NCBI GenBank assembly: GCA_002839435.1
Contig: PGYA01000009.1
Span: forward strand, 1-64,000
DNA: 64,000 nucleotides
From: Candidatus Riflebacteria bacterium HGW-Riflebacteria-2
GTDB lineage: Bacteria; Muiribacteriota; Ozemobacteria; Ozemobacterales; Ozemobacteraceae
Reading direction: 5' to 3'
Shown: in pieces, positions 1 through 9,144 of the stretch
Layout of the letters: every line of letters begins with the position of its first letter
Position numbering within the stretch: the stretch's first letter is position 1
Notes under the pieces: generated by a model
The model's input: the letters and a program-made list of their open reading frames with translations, nothing else
What the model was told of the DNA's origin: nothing
The model's database searches: none
Translations under genes and position numbers: made by a program

Positions 1-1021
1 GCGTCTGGCAGTTTATCTTTTCGGCTTCCATGGCGATGGCGGCCATCATTTTAACGGTTTCGACCGGATATTTGCCGACTGCGGTTTCGCCTGACAGCAT
101 AACAGCGGCTGAGCCATCGACAATGGCATTAAAAACATCGGTAGTTTCAGCCCGGGTCGGACGCTGATTTTCGATCATTGACTCAAGCATCTGGGTGGCG
201 GTAATGACCGATTTGCCGCGCCGACTGCAGCGTTGCAGAAGATGGCGCTGGATCGACGGCACCTGCTGAATCGGCACTTCAACGCCGAGGTCGCCGCGTG
301 CAATCATGATGCCTTCACACTCATCGAGTATGCTTTCGAGATCGCTGAGTGCCTCTGGTTTTTCGATTTTGGCAATAATCCCAATGGGCGCTTCGCCAAT
401 CATTTTTTTCAGGTTCTTTACGTCTTGACCGCTTCTGACAAAGCTTAGAGCAACAAAATCAAGACGATTGTCAATCATGAACTTGAGGTCAGCCCGGTCC
501 TTTTCGGTTATGGTTTCTATCGAAAGCCTGATCCCTGGCATATTCAGGCCTTTTTTGTCTTTGAGCAGTCCACCGTCGATGACTTCGAAATCGACGCAAT
601 CACCGTTGATTGCGGTTGCTTTGAGGCTTATGTTGCCGTCATCGAGCAGAACAATGTTCCCGGGTTTGATGTCTTTCGTAAGATGTGGGTAAGATGTGCC
701 GATTCCACGTGGTGTACCAGGTTCGTCAGGATTTTCGCTGAGAAAAAACTTATCGCCCATTTTGAGTTCGACTGGCCCTTCGGTGAATCTGCCGACGCGA
801 ATCTTGGGGCCGCACAGGTCACCGAGAATGGCAACGTATGCTTCTGTCCTTTCTGCTGCCTGCCTGATCGCGTCTATTGTCTGCAGGTGTCCTTCATGGC
901 TGCCATGTGAAAAATTTAGCCTGAACACGTTGGTGCCAGCGTGAATAAGTTGCTCAATCACTTCTGTAGTAGAAGAAGCTGGGCCAAGGGTCGCGACAAT
1001 CTTGGTTCTTTTGCCAGTCAT
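1..1021 (-). CDS. pyk: Pyruvate kinase (C-terminal part outside window)
   Basis: Converts phosphoenolpyruvate and ADP to pyruvate and ATP, the last step of glycolysis, in the cytoplasm. The 340 visible codons carry the family landmarks in order: KIVATLGPAS at the N-terminus, the NFSHG loop, GDLCGPKIRVG (the family usually has Gln where Cys stands), the active-site stretch IAKIEKPEAL, IMIARGDLGVE and TATQMLESM, then the DGSAAVMLSGETAVGKYP helix. The start at 1021 is preceded by AGGAG at good spacing. An in-frame ATG at 1036 lies upstream of this ribosome site and is less likely. The C-terminal regulatory domain lies beyond base 1. The gene diverges from the TPR gene at 1245. Identity is certain; only the 3' end is unseen. 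Confidence 0.97.
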   Translation of the reverse strand, partial: MTGKRTKIVATLGPASSTTEVIEQLIHAGTNVFRLNFSHGSHEGHLQTIDAIRQAAERTEAYVAILGDLCGPKIRVGRFTEGPVELKMGDKFFLSENPDEPGTPRGIGTSYPHLTKDIKPGNIVLLDDGNISLKATAINGDCVDFEVIDGGLLKDKKGLNMPGIRLSIETITEKDRADLKFMIDNRLDFVALSFVRSGQDVKNLKKMIGEAPIGIIAKIEKPEALSDLESILDECEGIMIARGDLGVEVPIQQVPSIQRHLLQRCSRRGKSVITATQMLESMIENQRPTRAETTDVFNAIVDGSAAVMLSGETAVGKYPVETVKMMAAIAMEAEKINCQT

Positions 1022-1062
1022 AAGCTCTCCTGTCATAATTTAGATCCCTGTCTTAATAAACA

Positions 1063-1105
1063 GAAGCATACATGCTGCAACGCTTTCTTGCAAACATGTT
1101 GCTTC
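1063..1105. repeat. Imperfect inverted repeat between pyk and the TPR gene
   Basis: GAAGCA-t-ACATG-ct-GCAA on the left (from 1063) is mirrored by TTGC-aa-ACATGT-TGCTTC on the right (to 1105), giving arms of about 18 bases with small mismatches around a short centre. It lies in the 5' region of pyk and could be an operator or an mRNA structure in the pyk leader. No factor can be named. Confidence 0.5.
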
Positions 1106-1135
1106 AATTATCTTTTTCGTTCGCGCAATTGATTT

Positions 1136-1165
1136 TTGTCACGATCTGATTTCCTCGCTTATAGC
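1136..1165 (+). promoter_or_regulatory. Putative sigma70 promoter for the TPR gene at 1245
   Basis: TTGTCA at 1136-1141 (5 of 6 consensus) and TATAGC at 1160-1165 are separated by 18 bases. The predicted start near 1171 would leave a leader of about 75 bases before the ribosome site AGGAGG. Confidence 0.4.
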
Positions 1166-1244
1166 AAAAAAAATACTGTGAAGATCTGCCGATGTTGCCG
1201 ATAGACATAGGGAAATAGAATAGAAACAGACCAGGAGGCACTAG

Positions 1245-2912
1245 ATGAAAAAGCGCATCTATACTTGTTTTTTGATGCTCTTTCTGGCTTATCCTGCTTT
1301 CTCCCTTTCATTTGATGCATTACCTGATTACCAGGACGAAGGGACGAAGCTGTATGTCAGAGGAACAGGAAGACTACAGGAACAGAACTACACCGAGGCG
1401 ATCAGCGACCTTATCCGTGCTGTTAAATTGCGCCCAGATATAGCTGAAGCTTTTCATAATCTTGGTTTCGCCTACGAACGAACCGGCGATCTGCGCAATG
1501 CCGCGCGTGCTTATGAAAGGGCCTTGCAGATAAAGCCGAATTATCCCTCTGCTCTCAATAATCTTGGCTATTTGCTGGCAACTTCAGATACCGAAATTGA
1601 AAAAGCCGTTGCGCTCTGTCAGCGTGCGGTAGAATTGCAACCAAACTCAGCAAGTTTTCAGGATTCGCTGGGATGGGCCCTTTATAAGGCCGGTCGTCAT
1701 CCGGAAGCAGCCCGCCATTTTGCTGCCGCCGTAAAGATCGATCCTGCATTCTTCAAAGCACACTTCAACCTTGGACTGGTTGAATTCGCCAATAACAATC
1801 ATGCCGCCGCCATTGTGCATTTCCGCAACTGTCTGCAGATCAATTCAAGTTATCTCAAGGCTTACGTATCGCTGGCTGACAGTTATGAAAAAGTCAACGA
1901 CAGCGCACGCGCCTTGCATATTTACCGCCAGGCCCTTACCCGGGCTCCGGAAGGTGATCCGATCAAGCGCCATCTTGAACGCAAGGTCAGAGTCCTGACT
2001 GATGAATCCAAAAAACAGTATTTCAGCAGTGTCACAGGCCGTCAGGGCAGTTCGGCACTTCAGGAATTCATGAGTCGCAAAAACCGCACCGGTGAGTTGG
2101 GCGGCCGAATGAATACCGCTACCAGCCGAGTTGGTGTTAACAGCAACTATACGCCGGTCAGCGCAGTTTCACAGCCGTCAACACTGTTCGCTTCGTCAAT
2201 GCCGGCTCCGGTAGCAGCTCCAGTCAGTGTTTCCAACGGTTATTCTACAATCCAGCCCGGTTTTATTGCTGCCCAAAATGCTGCTGATAACGACAGCCTT
2301 TCGCTTTCCTATTCTGCCTCGTCGGTTCACCTGATGTCGACGCCGCGTGAGATTACGGTCGATCAGGAGCGTGAACTCGAACGTAAATATTCATTGAGCA
2401 AATCTTATCTCGACCGTGGACTTATAAAGGAAGCGGAAAAAGAGCTCAACACCATTATCAGGATGTCACCCGAATCATCGATGGTTTCGCGGCAGTCGCG
2501 CAATCTTCTGCTGAGAGTAAAAAAAGAGATCGAAGAGAAGAGCAGTCAGACGGCATTGACACATCGTGATATGGGCAAGGATTTTTTCAGGTCAGGACAG
2601 TATTCAATGGCTGAAGCCGAATTCAAAAAAGCTCTGAGCATCGATCCCGAAAGTGCCGAAGTCTGCAAGGATCTTGCTCTGCTGTATTACAACCAGAACA
2701 GATATCAGGAAGCCTTTGAGCAGAGCAAGAGAGCAATAGCTCTCAACCGCACACTAAAGGAAGCCTATGTCGTTCTGGCCTCTCTTTATGCGAGAAAGGG
2801 GCGTCCCGATGACGCTTTGCGCACCCTGCGTATGGTCAAGGAAGTCTCAACTCGTCGCGATGCTGTCGATGAGCTGGCCGAAAAGATGATGGCGTCTCTT
2901 AACGCCGAGTAA
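1245..2912 (+). CDS. Secreted TPR-repeat protein
   Basis: A 555-residue protein with an N-terminal signal peptide (basic MKKR, a hydrophobic core, cleavage probably after about residue 20), so periplasmic or surface-exposed. Residues about 35-240 form tandem TPRs with the usual W/LG-Y-A-P spacing. Residues about 280-370 are a Ser/Ala/Pro-rich, poorly conserved linker. A second TPR block runs from about 390 to the end. TPR arrays are protein-binding scaffolds and no enzymatic motif is visible. Translation starts after a strong AGGAGG. The next gene begins 4 bases after the stop, so the pair is probably cotranscribed, although the product of that neighbour is a cytosolic enzyme. The specific partner is unknown. 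Confidence 0.85.
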   Translation: MKKRIYTCFLMLFLAYPAFSLSFDALPDYQDEGTKLYVRGTGRLQEQNYTEAISDLIRAVKLRPDIAEAFHNLGFAYERTGDLRNAARAYERALQIKPNYPSALNNLGYLLATSDTEIEKAVALCQRAVELQPNSASFQDSLGWALYKAGRHPEAARHFAAAVKIDPAFFKAHFNLGLVEFANNNHAAAIVHFRNCLQINSSYLKAYVSLADSYEKVNDSARALHIYRQALTRAPEGDPIKRHLERKVRVLTDESKKQYFSSVTGRQGSSALQEFMSRKNRTGELGGRMNTATSRVGVNSNYTPVSAVSQPSTLFASSMPAPVAAPVSVSNGYSTIQPGFIAAQNAADNDSLSLSYSASSVHLMSTPREITVDQERELERKYSLSKSYLDRGLIKEAEKELNTIIRMSPESSMVSRQSRNLLLRVKKEIEEKSSQTALTHRDMGKDFFRSGQYSMAEAEFKKALSIDPESAEVCKDLALLYYNQNRYQEAFEQSKRAIALNRTLKEAYVVLASLYARKGRPDDALRTLRMVKEVSTRRDAVDELAEKMMASLNAE

Positions 2913-2916
2913 CCTT

Positions 2917-3630
2917 ATGAAACTGTTTGAAGACGGCAGAATTCTTTTGGGCTTTTCGGATACGGTTGATAAAGACCTGTCATTCTATAACATGAGCCCT
3001 GACCAGGCCGAAAGAGCCTGGAGTCATCTTGAAGTCGCACAGCTGCAAGGTCTTAAGGCGCCGGTCTGGGCAATACAGGTGCATGGCAATCGTGTTCTGC
3101 CGGTTAAAGAATTTTCGCCGGAACTGCTCACAGAAAAAGCAGATGCGCTTATCACCGATCTTACCGATCAGCCGATCGGAGTCTTTTCAGCTGATTGTCT
3201 GCCAGTTCTTTTATATAGCCCGAGAATCTGTGCTGCCGTGCATGCAGGCTGGCGCAGCACACGTCAGAATATCGCCGCAGCAACGGTGCAGGCCTTTTCC
3301 AGTATCTATGGAGAAAGTGCCGTGAGCCTGAAAGCCCATATTGGGCCATGTATCGGCCAGTGCTGCCTTGAAATGGGCGATGAAGTCTATGATGAATTTG
3401 TAAATGAGAATGAAAAATACGCTGCTTTTTTTGTGCGGCGGAGCAAATGGCATCTCGATCTTCGCTCTCTTAACCGGTTTCAGTTGGTGCAGGCGGGGCT
3501 TAAAGATGAAAATATCGACGATCTCGACCGCTGCACTTTTTGTCATGCTGATGAATACTATTCTTTTCGCAGGCAACGGCAGCGAAACGGCAGTATGTTT
3601 TCGTTCATTGTGAATCGCAGTGGGAATTAA
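2917..3630 (+). CDS. pgeF: PgeF/YfiH-family laccase-domain protein (purine nucleoside / peptidoglycan-editing enzyme)
   Basis: A 237-residue member of the Cu-oxidase_4 (YfiH/YlmD/LACC1) family. Family members act on purine nucleosides and have been linked to proofreading of cytoplasmic peptidoglycan precursors. The diagnostic metal-site blocks are present: SADCLPVLLY near residue 90, AVHAGWRST near 108, the GPCIGQCC block near 145, and a C-terminal CTFCHADEYYSFRR segment with Cys, His and Arg at the expected places. The length matches the family. It has no signal peptide, so it is cytoplasmic. It follows the TPR gene after a 4-base gap and has no clear ribosome site of its own, suggesting translational coupling. 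Confidence 0.9.
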   Translation: MKLFEDGRILLGFSDTVDKDLSFYNMSPDQAERAWSHLEVAQLQGLKAPVWAIQVHGNRVLPVKEFSPELLTEKADALITDLTDQPIGVFSADCLPVLLYSPRICAAVHAGWRSTRQNIAAATVQAFSSIYGESAVSLKAHIGPCIGQCCLEMGDEVYDEFVNENEKYAAFFVRRSKWHLDLRSLNRFQLVQAGLKDENIDDLDRCTFCHADEYYSFRRQRQRNGSMFSFIVNRSGN

Positions 3631-3719
3631 ATGTTGTTTTAACCCTAATAACTTTACGAACGTTTGACGATGACTAAAGAGAAATTTTGTCAGGTCAACC
3701 TGTAAAAGGAGAATGACTT

Positions 3720-5672
3720 ATGTGGAAGAAGGTCATGCACAGAAAGACCGGGCGTAACGTCGTGGCAGTTGCCTTGCTGCTCATGCTGTTTACACTGTTC
3801 GGTTGCACTACCGGCGTCAAAAAAGATGCCGGACTTACTGATTTCGAGGCCCCAGGCATCCCGCAGAATGTTACTGCGATTGGTAAGGAAAGGGCCATAC
3901 TGGTTAACTGGTCGGCCAACACCGAGCCAGACCTTGTTGGTTACCGTCTGTACAGGTCAAACAATTCGGGCGGCCCGTTCACTCTTATCGCTACCATTGG
4001 CACCCAGCCGGCACCGTCATATCTTGACAATGACCAGCAGAATGGTCTGGTGAACGATCAGTATTACTTCTACAAGATCTCTGCGTTTGATACGCAGGGT
4101 AAGGAATCTGATCTGTCACGCACAAACTCTATTCAGGCCCGTGCCGGCCTGCCGGCCGAAGAGCGGCCGCCCAGAGTCGTAAACATCAAGGCAAGAGCTT
4201 CAATTGAAGCAGTTTACGTCGCATGGGACAAAGTGACCACCAGCCACATAAAGGGTTATAATATTTACCGCGGTTTATCGACCAGTGCCGGCGGCGTTCA
4301 GTGGGTTTCTTCGGTTCCCCAGGATACACCGGGTTTTGTCGATACTTCTATCAGCAAGTCTTCTGCCGATCAGTATACTTATATCATCCGCACATTCAAC
4401 GAGAACTACACCGAGAGTGAGAACTCAGACCCCATACAGGTGACTCTGCGTTCGGGAGATGATACGATTCCGACCTCCCCGTATGGTCTTGCGGTAACGA
4501 TGGATACCGACCCGATTGTCAGCTGGAACAAGCCCCAGGTTAACGAAGATGGCTCAAACATCTTCTCCGGCCAGAATCCGACGCTCGATATCGATTCATA
4601 CCTGATCTTCAGAGCCAACTCAAACGATGCTCTCTTCTCGCTTATCGGTATAGTCGAAGACAACGGCACCGCCAATCTTACCCAGACCTTCAAGGATGTC
4701 AACGGGACTCCCTATAACCTGTTTGCAGTAAGAGCTCTCGATCGCAACGGCAACGTCAGCAAAATGAGCTCGATTACGACTCAGGCTTCTGATGCTGATA
4801 TTCCTGCGGTTCCGGGAAATGTTAAAGCCTGGTCTTCTACGGCTACTGAAGCCGGAATCAAGCTGGCGTGGGATTCTGCCAAGAACGCGGTAAGCTACAA
4901 TGTATACTTCTCGACGGTTGCCGACGGTGGTTACACCAAGATGCTTACCAGCCAACCGCAGTGGAATGAAGCTTCACCCTATGTAATCAACGCCTATCCG
5001 AGCTCGTTCAATCAAAACCCCGATAAAAAGGGCCAGAAACTGGAATTCGGTGTTCCTTACTTTTTCAAGATTTCTTCAGTAAGCTCTTCCGGTAAGGAAA
5101 GTGAGCTTAGTCCTTATGTTAAGTCTTATCCGGGCGGTATGTTCGTCGCGATTCTCGAGGGAGAAAATCCGAACTGGGAATTCGATGATGTTGCTAATGA
5201 CGGGTTGAACCATTTCTATGTCATTTACAGTTCCAAAGATTATCCCAATGTCGACTTTTATTCAGGTGCCGGCTCAGCCCTGCTGGTTCCTTCCACCGTT
5301 GGTGTGCCTGGTTCCGGCGATCGCTTCCGCTATGGTTCTGGAAACCTGTTGTCGTCTGATTACTTCCGTTTGCCGGCGCCTGCGACCGGTGCTTATCGCT
5401 ACAATATTTACGCTTATTATTATCCGCATCCATCTGCAGGTAACTGGAGAATCTCTATGAGAGAAGACGGTATTCTGTCTTCTACTTTGCTGGAGAAAGA
5501 TTTGAATGGTTATAGCGCAATTGCCAGAGGAAGAACTTCTATGGCAGTCGGCCAGATTCAGATCAATGCCGGCGTCAGAGGCATCGATATAGACATGACT
5601 GCTATAAATGCAGGTTCTGGCGGTAACGCCATGTTGTTCTTCGACTGTCTGGTATTCGTGCGCGTAATGTAG
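3720..5672 (+). CDS. Lipoprotein with four fibronectin type III domains
   Basis: A 650-residue protein with a lipoprotein signal peptide: a basic N-terminus, a hydrophobic stretch and a lipobox LFGC with the acceptor Cys near residue 29. Four FnIII-like repeats follow (about 40-140, 145-240, 250-350 and 355-465), each with the W-x-x-N/V start, a Y-x-L/I-Y-R strand and a Y-x-F/Y-K/R-I strand. The last 180 residues look like a beta-rich domain that I do not recognise. Translation starts after AAAGGAGAA. It is likely anchored in a membrane with the FnIII array exposed, in a structural or adhesive role. It is probably the last gene of its transcript, since a good terminator follows directly. Confidence 0.85.
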   Translation: MWKKVMHRKTGRNVVAVALLLMLFTLFGCTTGVKKDAGLTDFEAPGIPQNVTAIGKERAILVNWSANTEPDLVGYRLYRSNNSGGPFTLIATIGTQPAPSYLDNDQQNGLVNDQYYFYKISAFDTQGKESDLSRTNSIQARAGLPAEERPPRVVNIKARASIEAVYVAWDKVTTSHIKGYNIYRGLSTSAGGVQWVSSVPQDTPGFVDTSISKSSADQYTYIIRTFNENYTESENSDPIQVTLRSGDDTIPTSPYGLAVTMDTDPIVSWNKPQVNEDGSNIFSGQNPTLDIDSYLIFRANSNDALFSLIGIVEDNGTANLTQTFKDVNGTPYNLFAVRALDRNGNVSKMSSITTQASDADIPAVPGNVKAWSSTATEAGIKLAWDSAKNAVSYNVYFSTVADGGYTKMLTSQPQWNEASPYVINAYPSSFNQNPDKKGQKLEFGVPYFFKISSVSSSGKESELSPYVKSYPGGMFVAILEGENPNWEFDDVANDGLNHFYVIYSSKDYPNVDFYSGAGSALLVPSTVGVPGSGDRFRYGSGNLLSSDYFRLPAPATGAYRYNIYAYYYPHPSAGNWRISMREDGILSSTLLEKDLNGYSAIARGRTSMAVGQIQINAGVRGIDIDMTAINAGSGGNAMLFFDCLVFVRVM

Positions 5673-5681
5673 AACATAAGC

Positions 5682-5722
5682 AAAAAGCCGCCGCTCCGAT
5701 GAGGAGTCGGCGGCTTTTTTTT
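5682..5722 (+). terminator. Rho-independent terminator after the FnIII lipoprotein gene
   Basis: AAAAAGCCGCCG-CTCC, a GATGA loop, then GGAG-T-CGGCGGC with one bulged T form an 11-bp GC-rich stem, followed directly by eight T residues. The A-rich left flank also makes it usable on the opposite strand. Confidence 0.93.
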
Positions 5723-5750
5723 CTGCCGTGATATTTACCTCTCTAATAAT

Positions 5751-5779
5751 TTGAAAATGGAGTTTTGCGGTGCTATAAT
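5751..5779 (+). promoter_or_regulatory. Near-consensus sigma70 promoter for the PpiC/SurA-like gene
   Basis: TTGAAA at 5751-5756, a 17-base spacer, and a perfect TATAAT at 5774-5779. The predicted start near 5786 leaves a leader of about 25 bases before the ATG at 5812, with GGAGG in between. Confidence 0.85.
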
Positions 5780-5811
5780 CTTAGCGCATTCAAAAAAATA
5801 GCGGAGGCATT

Positions 5812-7458
5812 ATGCACCTGAAAAAACAGCGCACAGGCGCTTTGTTTATTTTTCTTCTTCTCGGTGGAATGCTGGTTTCCACTTGTTTTGCCCAGTCTCC
5901 TGAGGACATTCTGGCCGAAGTCGGTGATGTTAAAATAACACGCGCCGACTATGACAAAGAGTATGCAGCTCATGTGGCTATGGCAAACCCGCAGGTATCA
6001 GAGCAATTAGCGACACCTGAGGGACGCAAGATCGTTCTTACCCAGCTGGCTGAGATTCATGCCCTTCATAAAAAGGCAGAACAGCAGGGGCTGAATAAGG
6101 GTGAAAAGTATGAAAAATCATTCCATGACATGGCCGTGGCCAGACTGGTTTCTGAAACCATGCAAGGCCTGGTCAAAGGTGTCGAGATAACCGACAGCGA
6201 AGCCAGAGAGCATTACGATAAAAACAAGGCTTCTTATACAGAACCTGAGCAGTATCACGTTTTTCAGATCGTTGTGAATACCGTTGAAAAAGCCGCCGAA
6301 ATAAAGAAGAAACTTTCTGACGGCGGTTCATTTATAGAACTTGCAAAGGCAGAGTCGATAGACGAATACAAAAACTCAGGTGGCGATAAGGGATTTGTCA
6401 GCGTGACAATGCTTGAAAAACTTGTCCGCAGCGCTCTGGTTGCTCTGAAGAAAGACGAAGTATCGGCGCCGATCAAAATGGACGAAGACCTGTTCATGCT
6501 GGTGAAGTATGTAGATCGAAAAGAAGAAGGCACAAAAGAGTTTGACTCCGTTTCAGCTCAGATCAAGCGCGATCTACTGGCCGAAAAGCAGCGCAGTATT
6601 TATGAAGCCGAAATAGACAAGCTCAAAAAGGAACTGGCTTTCGAAATGAATCCTGCCGCGGCTGAATCGCTGCGCAAGGAATCTCTCACCGACGAGGAAA
6701 AGAACGCCGTTCTTTTCAAGATTACCGGCAAAGAAGTTAAGGTTGCTGAGGCCGAAGAAGATCTGCAGCAGATCCCGTCTTTCATGCGGCCGCAGATTCT
6801 CAAGGGTGAGGCTCTGAATGACTTTTTGAAAGATTTCTGTTTTCGCCATCTGGCTTTTGCCAAAGTTGAAAAGAACTTTGCCGACCTTTCAAGCCAATTT
6901 CCTGAGATAATTAAAGACGCAGCCCGCAGCGCAGTAATCAGGGCTATGCTTGACGAGAAAATTGGATCAATTACCCTTGAAGAAAGTGAAATTGCTGATT
7001 TTTATCAGAAGAATCTTTCACAGTTCAAGACTCAAGCTCAGATGAGAGCTCATCATATTCTTGTAAAAGAAGAGGCAGAAGCAAAAGAAATTCTGGCCAC
7101 TCTCGAAAAAGATCCCGCTAAATTTTCAGACATTGCACGTGAAAAATCGGTTTGCCCCTCAGGTAAGCAGGGAGGCGGCGATCTTGGCGCATTTGGTGAA
7201 GGCCAGATGGTAAAAGAATTTGACGAGGCCTGCAAGACCTCTGAAATTGGCAAGATTGTCGGACCGGTCAAAACTGATTTCGGTTACCACATTATTCGGG
7301 TTGATGAGCGTCAGTCCGCCGGTGTGATGAAGCTGGAGGAAGTCAGTGAGCAGATTCGTGCTCGACTGTTGCCAGAGAAACAACGCGAAACATTCACAAA
7401 ACTGGTTGAAGAATTGAAAAAAGAGTTTAACGTTAAAGTATACCAGGAAAAGCTTTAA
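5812..7458 (+). CDS. Periplasmic parvulin-type peptidyl-prolyl isomerase/chaperone (PpiC/SurA-like)
   Basis: A 548-residue protein with a signal peptide (KKQR, a hydrophobic core, cleavage near SPED) and a SurA/PrsA-like plan: an N-terminal helical chaperone part followed by parvulin repeats. The second PpiC domain, residues about 400-500, is canonical, with the strands MRAHHILV, GGDLGAFGEGQMVKEFD and FGYHIIRVDE. The first repeat, about 130-240, keeps the outline (QYHVFQIVV, GGDKGFVS) but is more divergent and may be non-catalytic. It is expected to help outer-membrane or secreted proteins fold in the periplasm. It has its own near-consensus promoter, and rny follows after 75 bases. Confidence 0.9.
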   Translation: MHLKKQRTGALFIFLLLGGMLVSTCFAQSPEDILAEVGDVKITRADYDKEYAAHVAMANPQVSEQLATPEGRKIVLTQLAEIHALHKKAEQQGLNKGEKYEKSFHDMAVARLVSETMQGLVKGVEITDSEAREHYDKNKASYTEPEQYHVFQIVVNTVEKAAEIKKKLSDGGSFIELAKAESIDEYKNSGGDKGFVSVTMLEKLVRSALVALKKDEVSAPIKMDEDLFMLVKYVDRKEEGTKEFDSVSAQIKRDLLAEKQRSIYEAEIDKLKKELAFEMNPAAAESLRKESLTDEEKNAVLFKITGKEVKVAEAEEDLQQIPSFMRPQILKGEALNDFLKDFCFRHLAFAKVEKNFADLSSQFPEIIKDAARSAVIRAMLDEKIGSITLEESEIADFYQKNLSQFKTQAQMRAHHILVKEEAEAKEILATLEKDPAKFSDIAREKSVCPSGKQGGGDLGAFGEGQMVKEFDEACKTSEIGKIVGPVKTDFGYHIIRVDERQSAGVMKLEEVSEQIRARLLPEKQRETFTKLVEELKKEFNVKVYQEKL

Positions 7459-7533
7459 TTCATGCAAAAACAGTCCTTGGCAGTAGGTAATCTGCTGCCC
7501 ACCAAATCTAATATCGATTCCCTCGGAGGAACC

Positions 7534-9081
7534 ATGCCATATTTATACCACGTTTTAACGCTGGTTGCTGGTCTTCTCATCGGGTATTTCGTTTCCAGTT
7601 ACATAATTCGGAGAAGCAGCCAGAATGTTCTGGCTGTGGCCGAAGTACAGAAAAAAGAAATTCTCGATGAAGCCAGAGCCAACGCGCAGAAAGAATTGCA
7701 GAAAGCCCAGAAAAAGGCCAAAGAAATTCGCGACAAAGAATTACAGGACAAAAAGAACGCCGAAAGGGATGCAGCCAAAAAGCGTGCCGAACTTGACAAA
7801 CTTGAGGCTCATCTGACCAGCCGTATTGAGAAGGTAGATGCGCGCGCTGAAACTCTTGAGAAGCGTGCCGATGGTTTGCGCGACAAAGAAGGCGAGCTCG
7901 ACAAACTTCGCCAGAACAGTCTTGATATCCTCGAGCAGCAGAAGAAGGAACTTGAGCGGGTTGCCGGTCTGACTCCTGAGCAGGCCCGCGAACAACTGAT
8001 GAAAAAGATCGAAGACGAGCTGCAGTATGAGATTGCGCTTAAGGTCAACGAAGCCGAGCAGAAAATTAAAAGCACTTCTGACAAAAAATCGCGCGAAGTG
8101 CTGGCAACTTCTATTCAGCGCTGTGCAACCGATCATACTATCGATCCAATTGTCACGGTAGTTGAACTTCCCAGCGAAGAAATGAAAGGTCGCATTATTG
8201 GTCGTGAAGGCCGAAATATCAGAGCGTTTGAAAGCCTTACCGGCGTCGATGTCATCATCGACGATACGCCCGAAGCGGTTGTTCTTTCTTCGTTTGATCC
8301 AATCAAACGCGAAATCGCCAGGGTTACCCTCGAAAATCTTACGCTTGACGGTCGTATTCACCCTGCCAAAATCGAAGAACTTTACGAAAAGGCACAAAAA
8401 GAAGTGCATCTGCGCATTAAGGAAGCCGGCGAGCAGACTATGCTTGCCCTTGGCATTCAGAGCATCCATCAGGAACTCGTCGAAATCGTCGGGCGCCTGA
8501 ACTATCGCACTTCGTATGGCCAGAACGTTCTACAGCATTCAATTGAAGTTGCCAATCTGGCAAGTAACCTGGCTGCCGAAATAGGTGCCGACATTCAACT
8601 GGCACGCCGTGCCGGTCTGTTGCATGATATTGGCAAGGTAATTGAAAGCGACGAAGGCAATCATGCCAAGCTCGGTGGCGATTTTGCCCGCAAATATCAG
8701 GAATCACCCAAGGTTGTCAATGCCATTGCAGCGCATCACGAAGATGTGCCGTTTGAAACTCCCGAAGCAGTGCTCATTGCCGCAGCTGATGCTATTTCGG
8801 CTTCGCGGCGTGGTGCGCGCAGTGAGTCTCTTGAAGTTTACATCAAGCGCCTGGTCGATCTTGAAACCATCGCCAGAAGCTTTAAGGGTGTGTCTTCTGC
8901 CTATGCTATTCAGGCCGGTCGCGAAATTCGCGTCATGGTCAGCCCTGAAGAAGTTGACGATATTTCGGCCCCCAAAGTATGCCGCGATATCGTTAAAAAA
9001 ATCGAAAGCGACATGGAATACCCGGGCCAGGTCAAGGTCGTTCTGATCCGCGAGACCCGCAGCGTCGAAGTCGCTCACTGA
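7534..9081 (+). CDS. rny: Ribonuclease Y
   Basis: A membrane-anchored endoribonuclease that initiates mRNA decay. The 515 residues match the usual family length. In order: one N-terminal transmembrane helix (about 5-25), a long charged coiled coil (about 30-190), a KH RNA-binding domain with GRIIGREGRNIR near 215, and an HD domain with the metal-binding LLHDIGK near 365, followed by the AAADAISASRRGAR segment. I chose the ATG at 7534 because CGGAGG precedes it and the helix follows at once. An upstream in-frame ATG at 7462 would add 24 atypical residues. A strong terminator follows. YmdB next door repeats the rny-ymdB order known from Firmicutes. Confidence 0.97.
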   Translation: MPYLYHVLTLVAGLLIGYFVSSYIIRRSSQNVLAVAEVQKKEILDEARANAQKELQKAQKKAKEIRDKELQDKKNAERDAAKKRAELDKLEAHLTSRIEKVDARAETLEKRADGLRDKEGELDKLRQNSLDILEQQKKELERVAGLTPEQAREQLMKKIEDELQYEIALKVNEAEQKIKSTSDKKSREVLATSIQRCATDHTIDPIVTVVELPSEEMKGRIIGREGRNIRAFESLTGVDVIIDDTPEAVVLSSFDPIKREIARVTLENLTLDGRIHPAKIEELYEKAQKEVHLRIKEAGEQTMLALGIQSIHQELVEIVGRLNYRTSYGQNVLQHSIEVANLASNLAAEIGADIQLARRAGLLHDIGKVIESDEGNHAKLGGDFARKYQESPKVVNAIAAHHEDVPFETPEAVLIAAADAISASRRGARSESLEVYIKRLVDLETIARSFKGVSSAYAIQAGREIRVMVSPEEVDDISAPKVCRDIVKKIESDMEYPGQVKVVLIRETRSVEVAH

Positions 9082-9100
9082 TAATAACGACAAACATATG

Positions 9101-9138
9101 CTGCCCCCGGGGCGATTGCGTTCCGGGGGCAGTTTTTT
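9101..9138 (+). terminator. Rho-independent terminator between rny and ymdB
   Basis: CTGCCCCCGG (9101-9110) and CCGGGGGCAG (9123-9132) form a perfect 10-bp stem around a 12-base loop, followed by six T. The T run ends only six bases before the ymdB start codon. Confidence 0.93.
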
Positions 9139-9144
9139 ACTGAC

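Noticed and set aside
3211..3576. Minus-strand ORF opposite pgeF
   Set aside because: It is a shadow of the well-supported pgeF frame, with no ribosome site and no recognisable motif.
7462..7533. Upstream start for RNase Y
   Set aside because: It adds 24 residues before the membrane helix, unlike the family, while the ATG at 7534 has CGGAGG.
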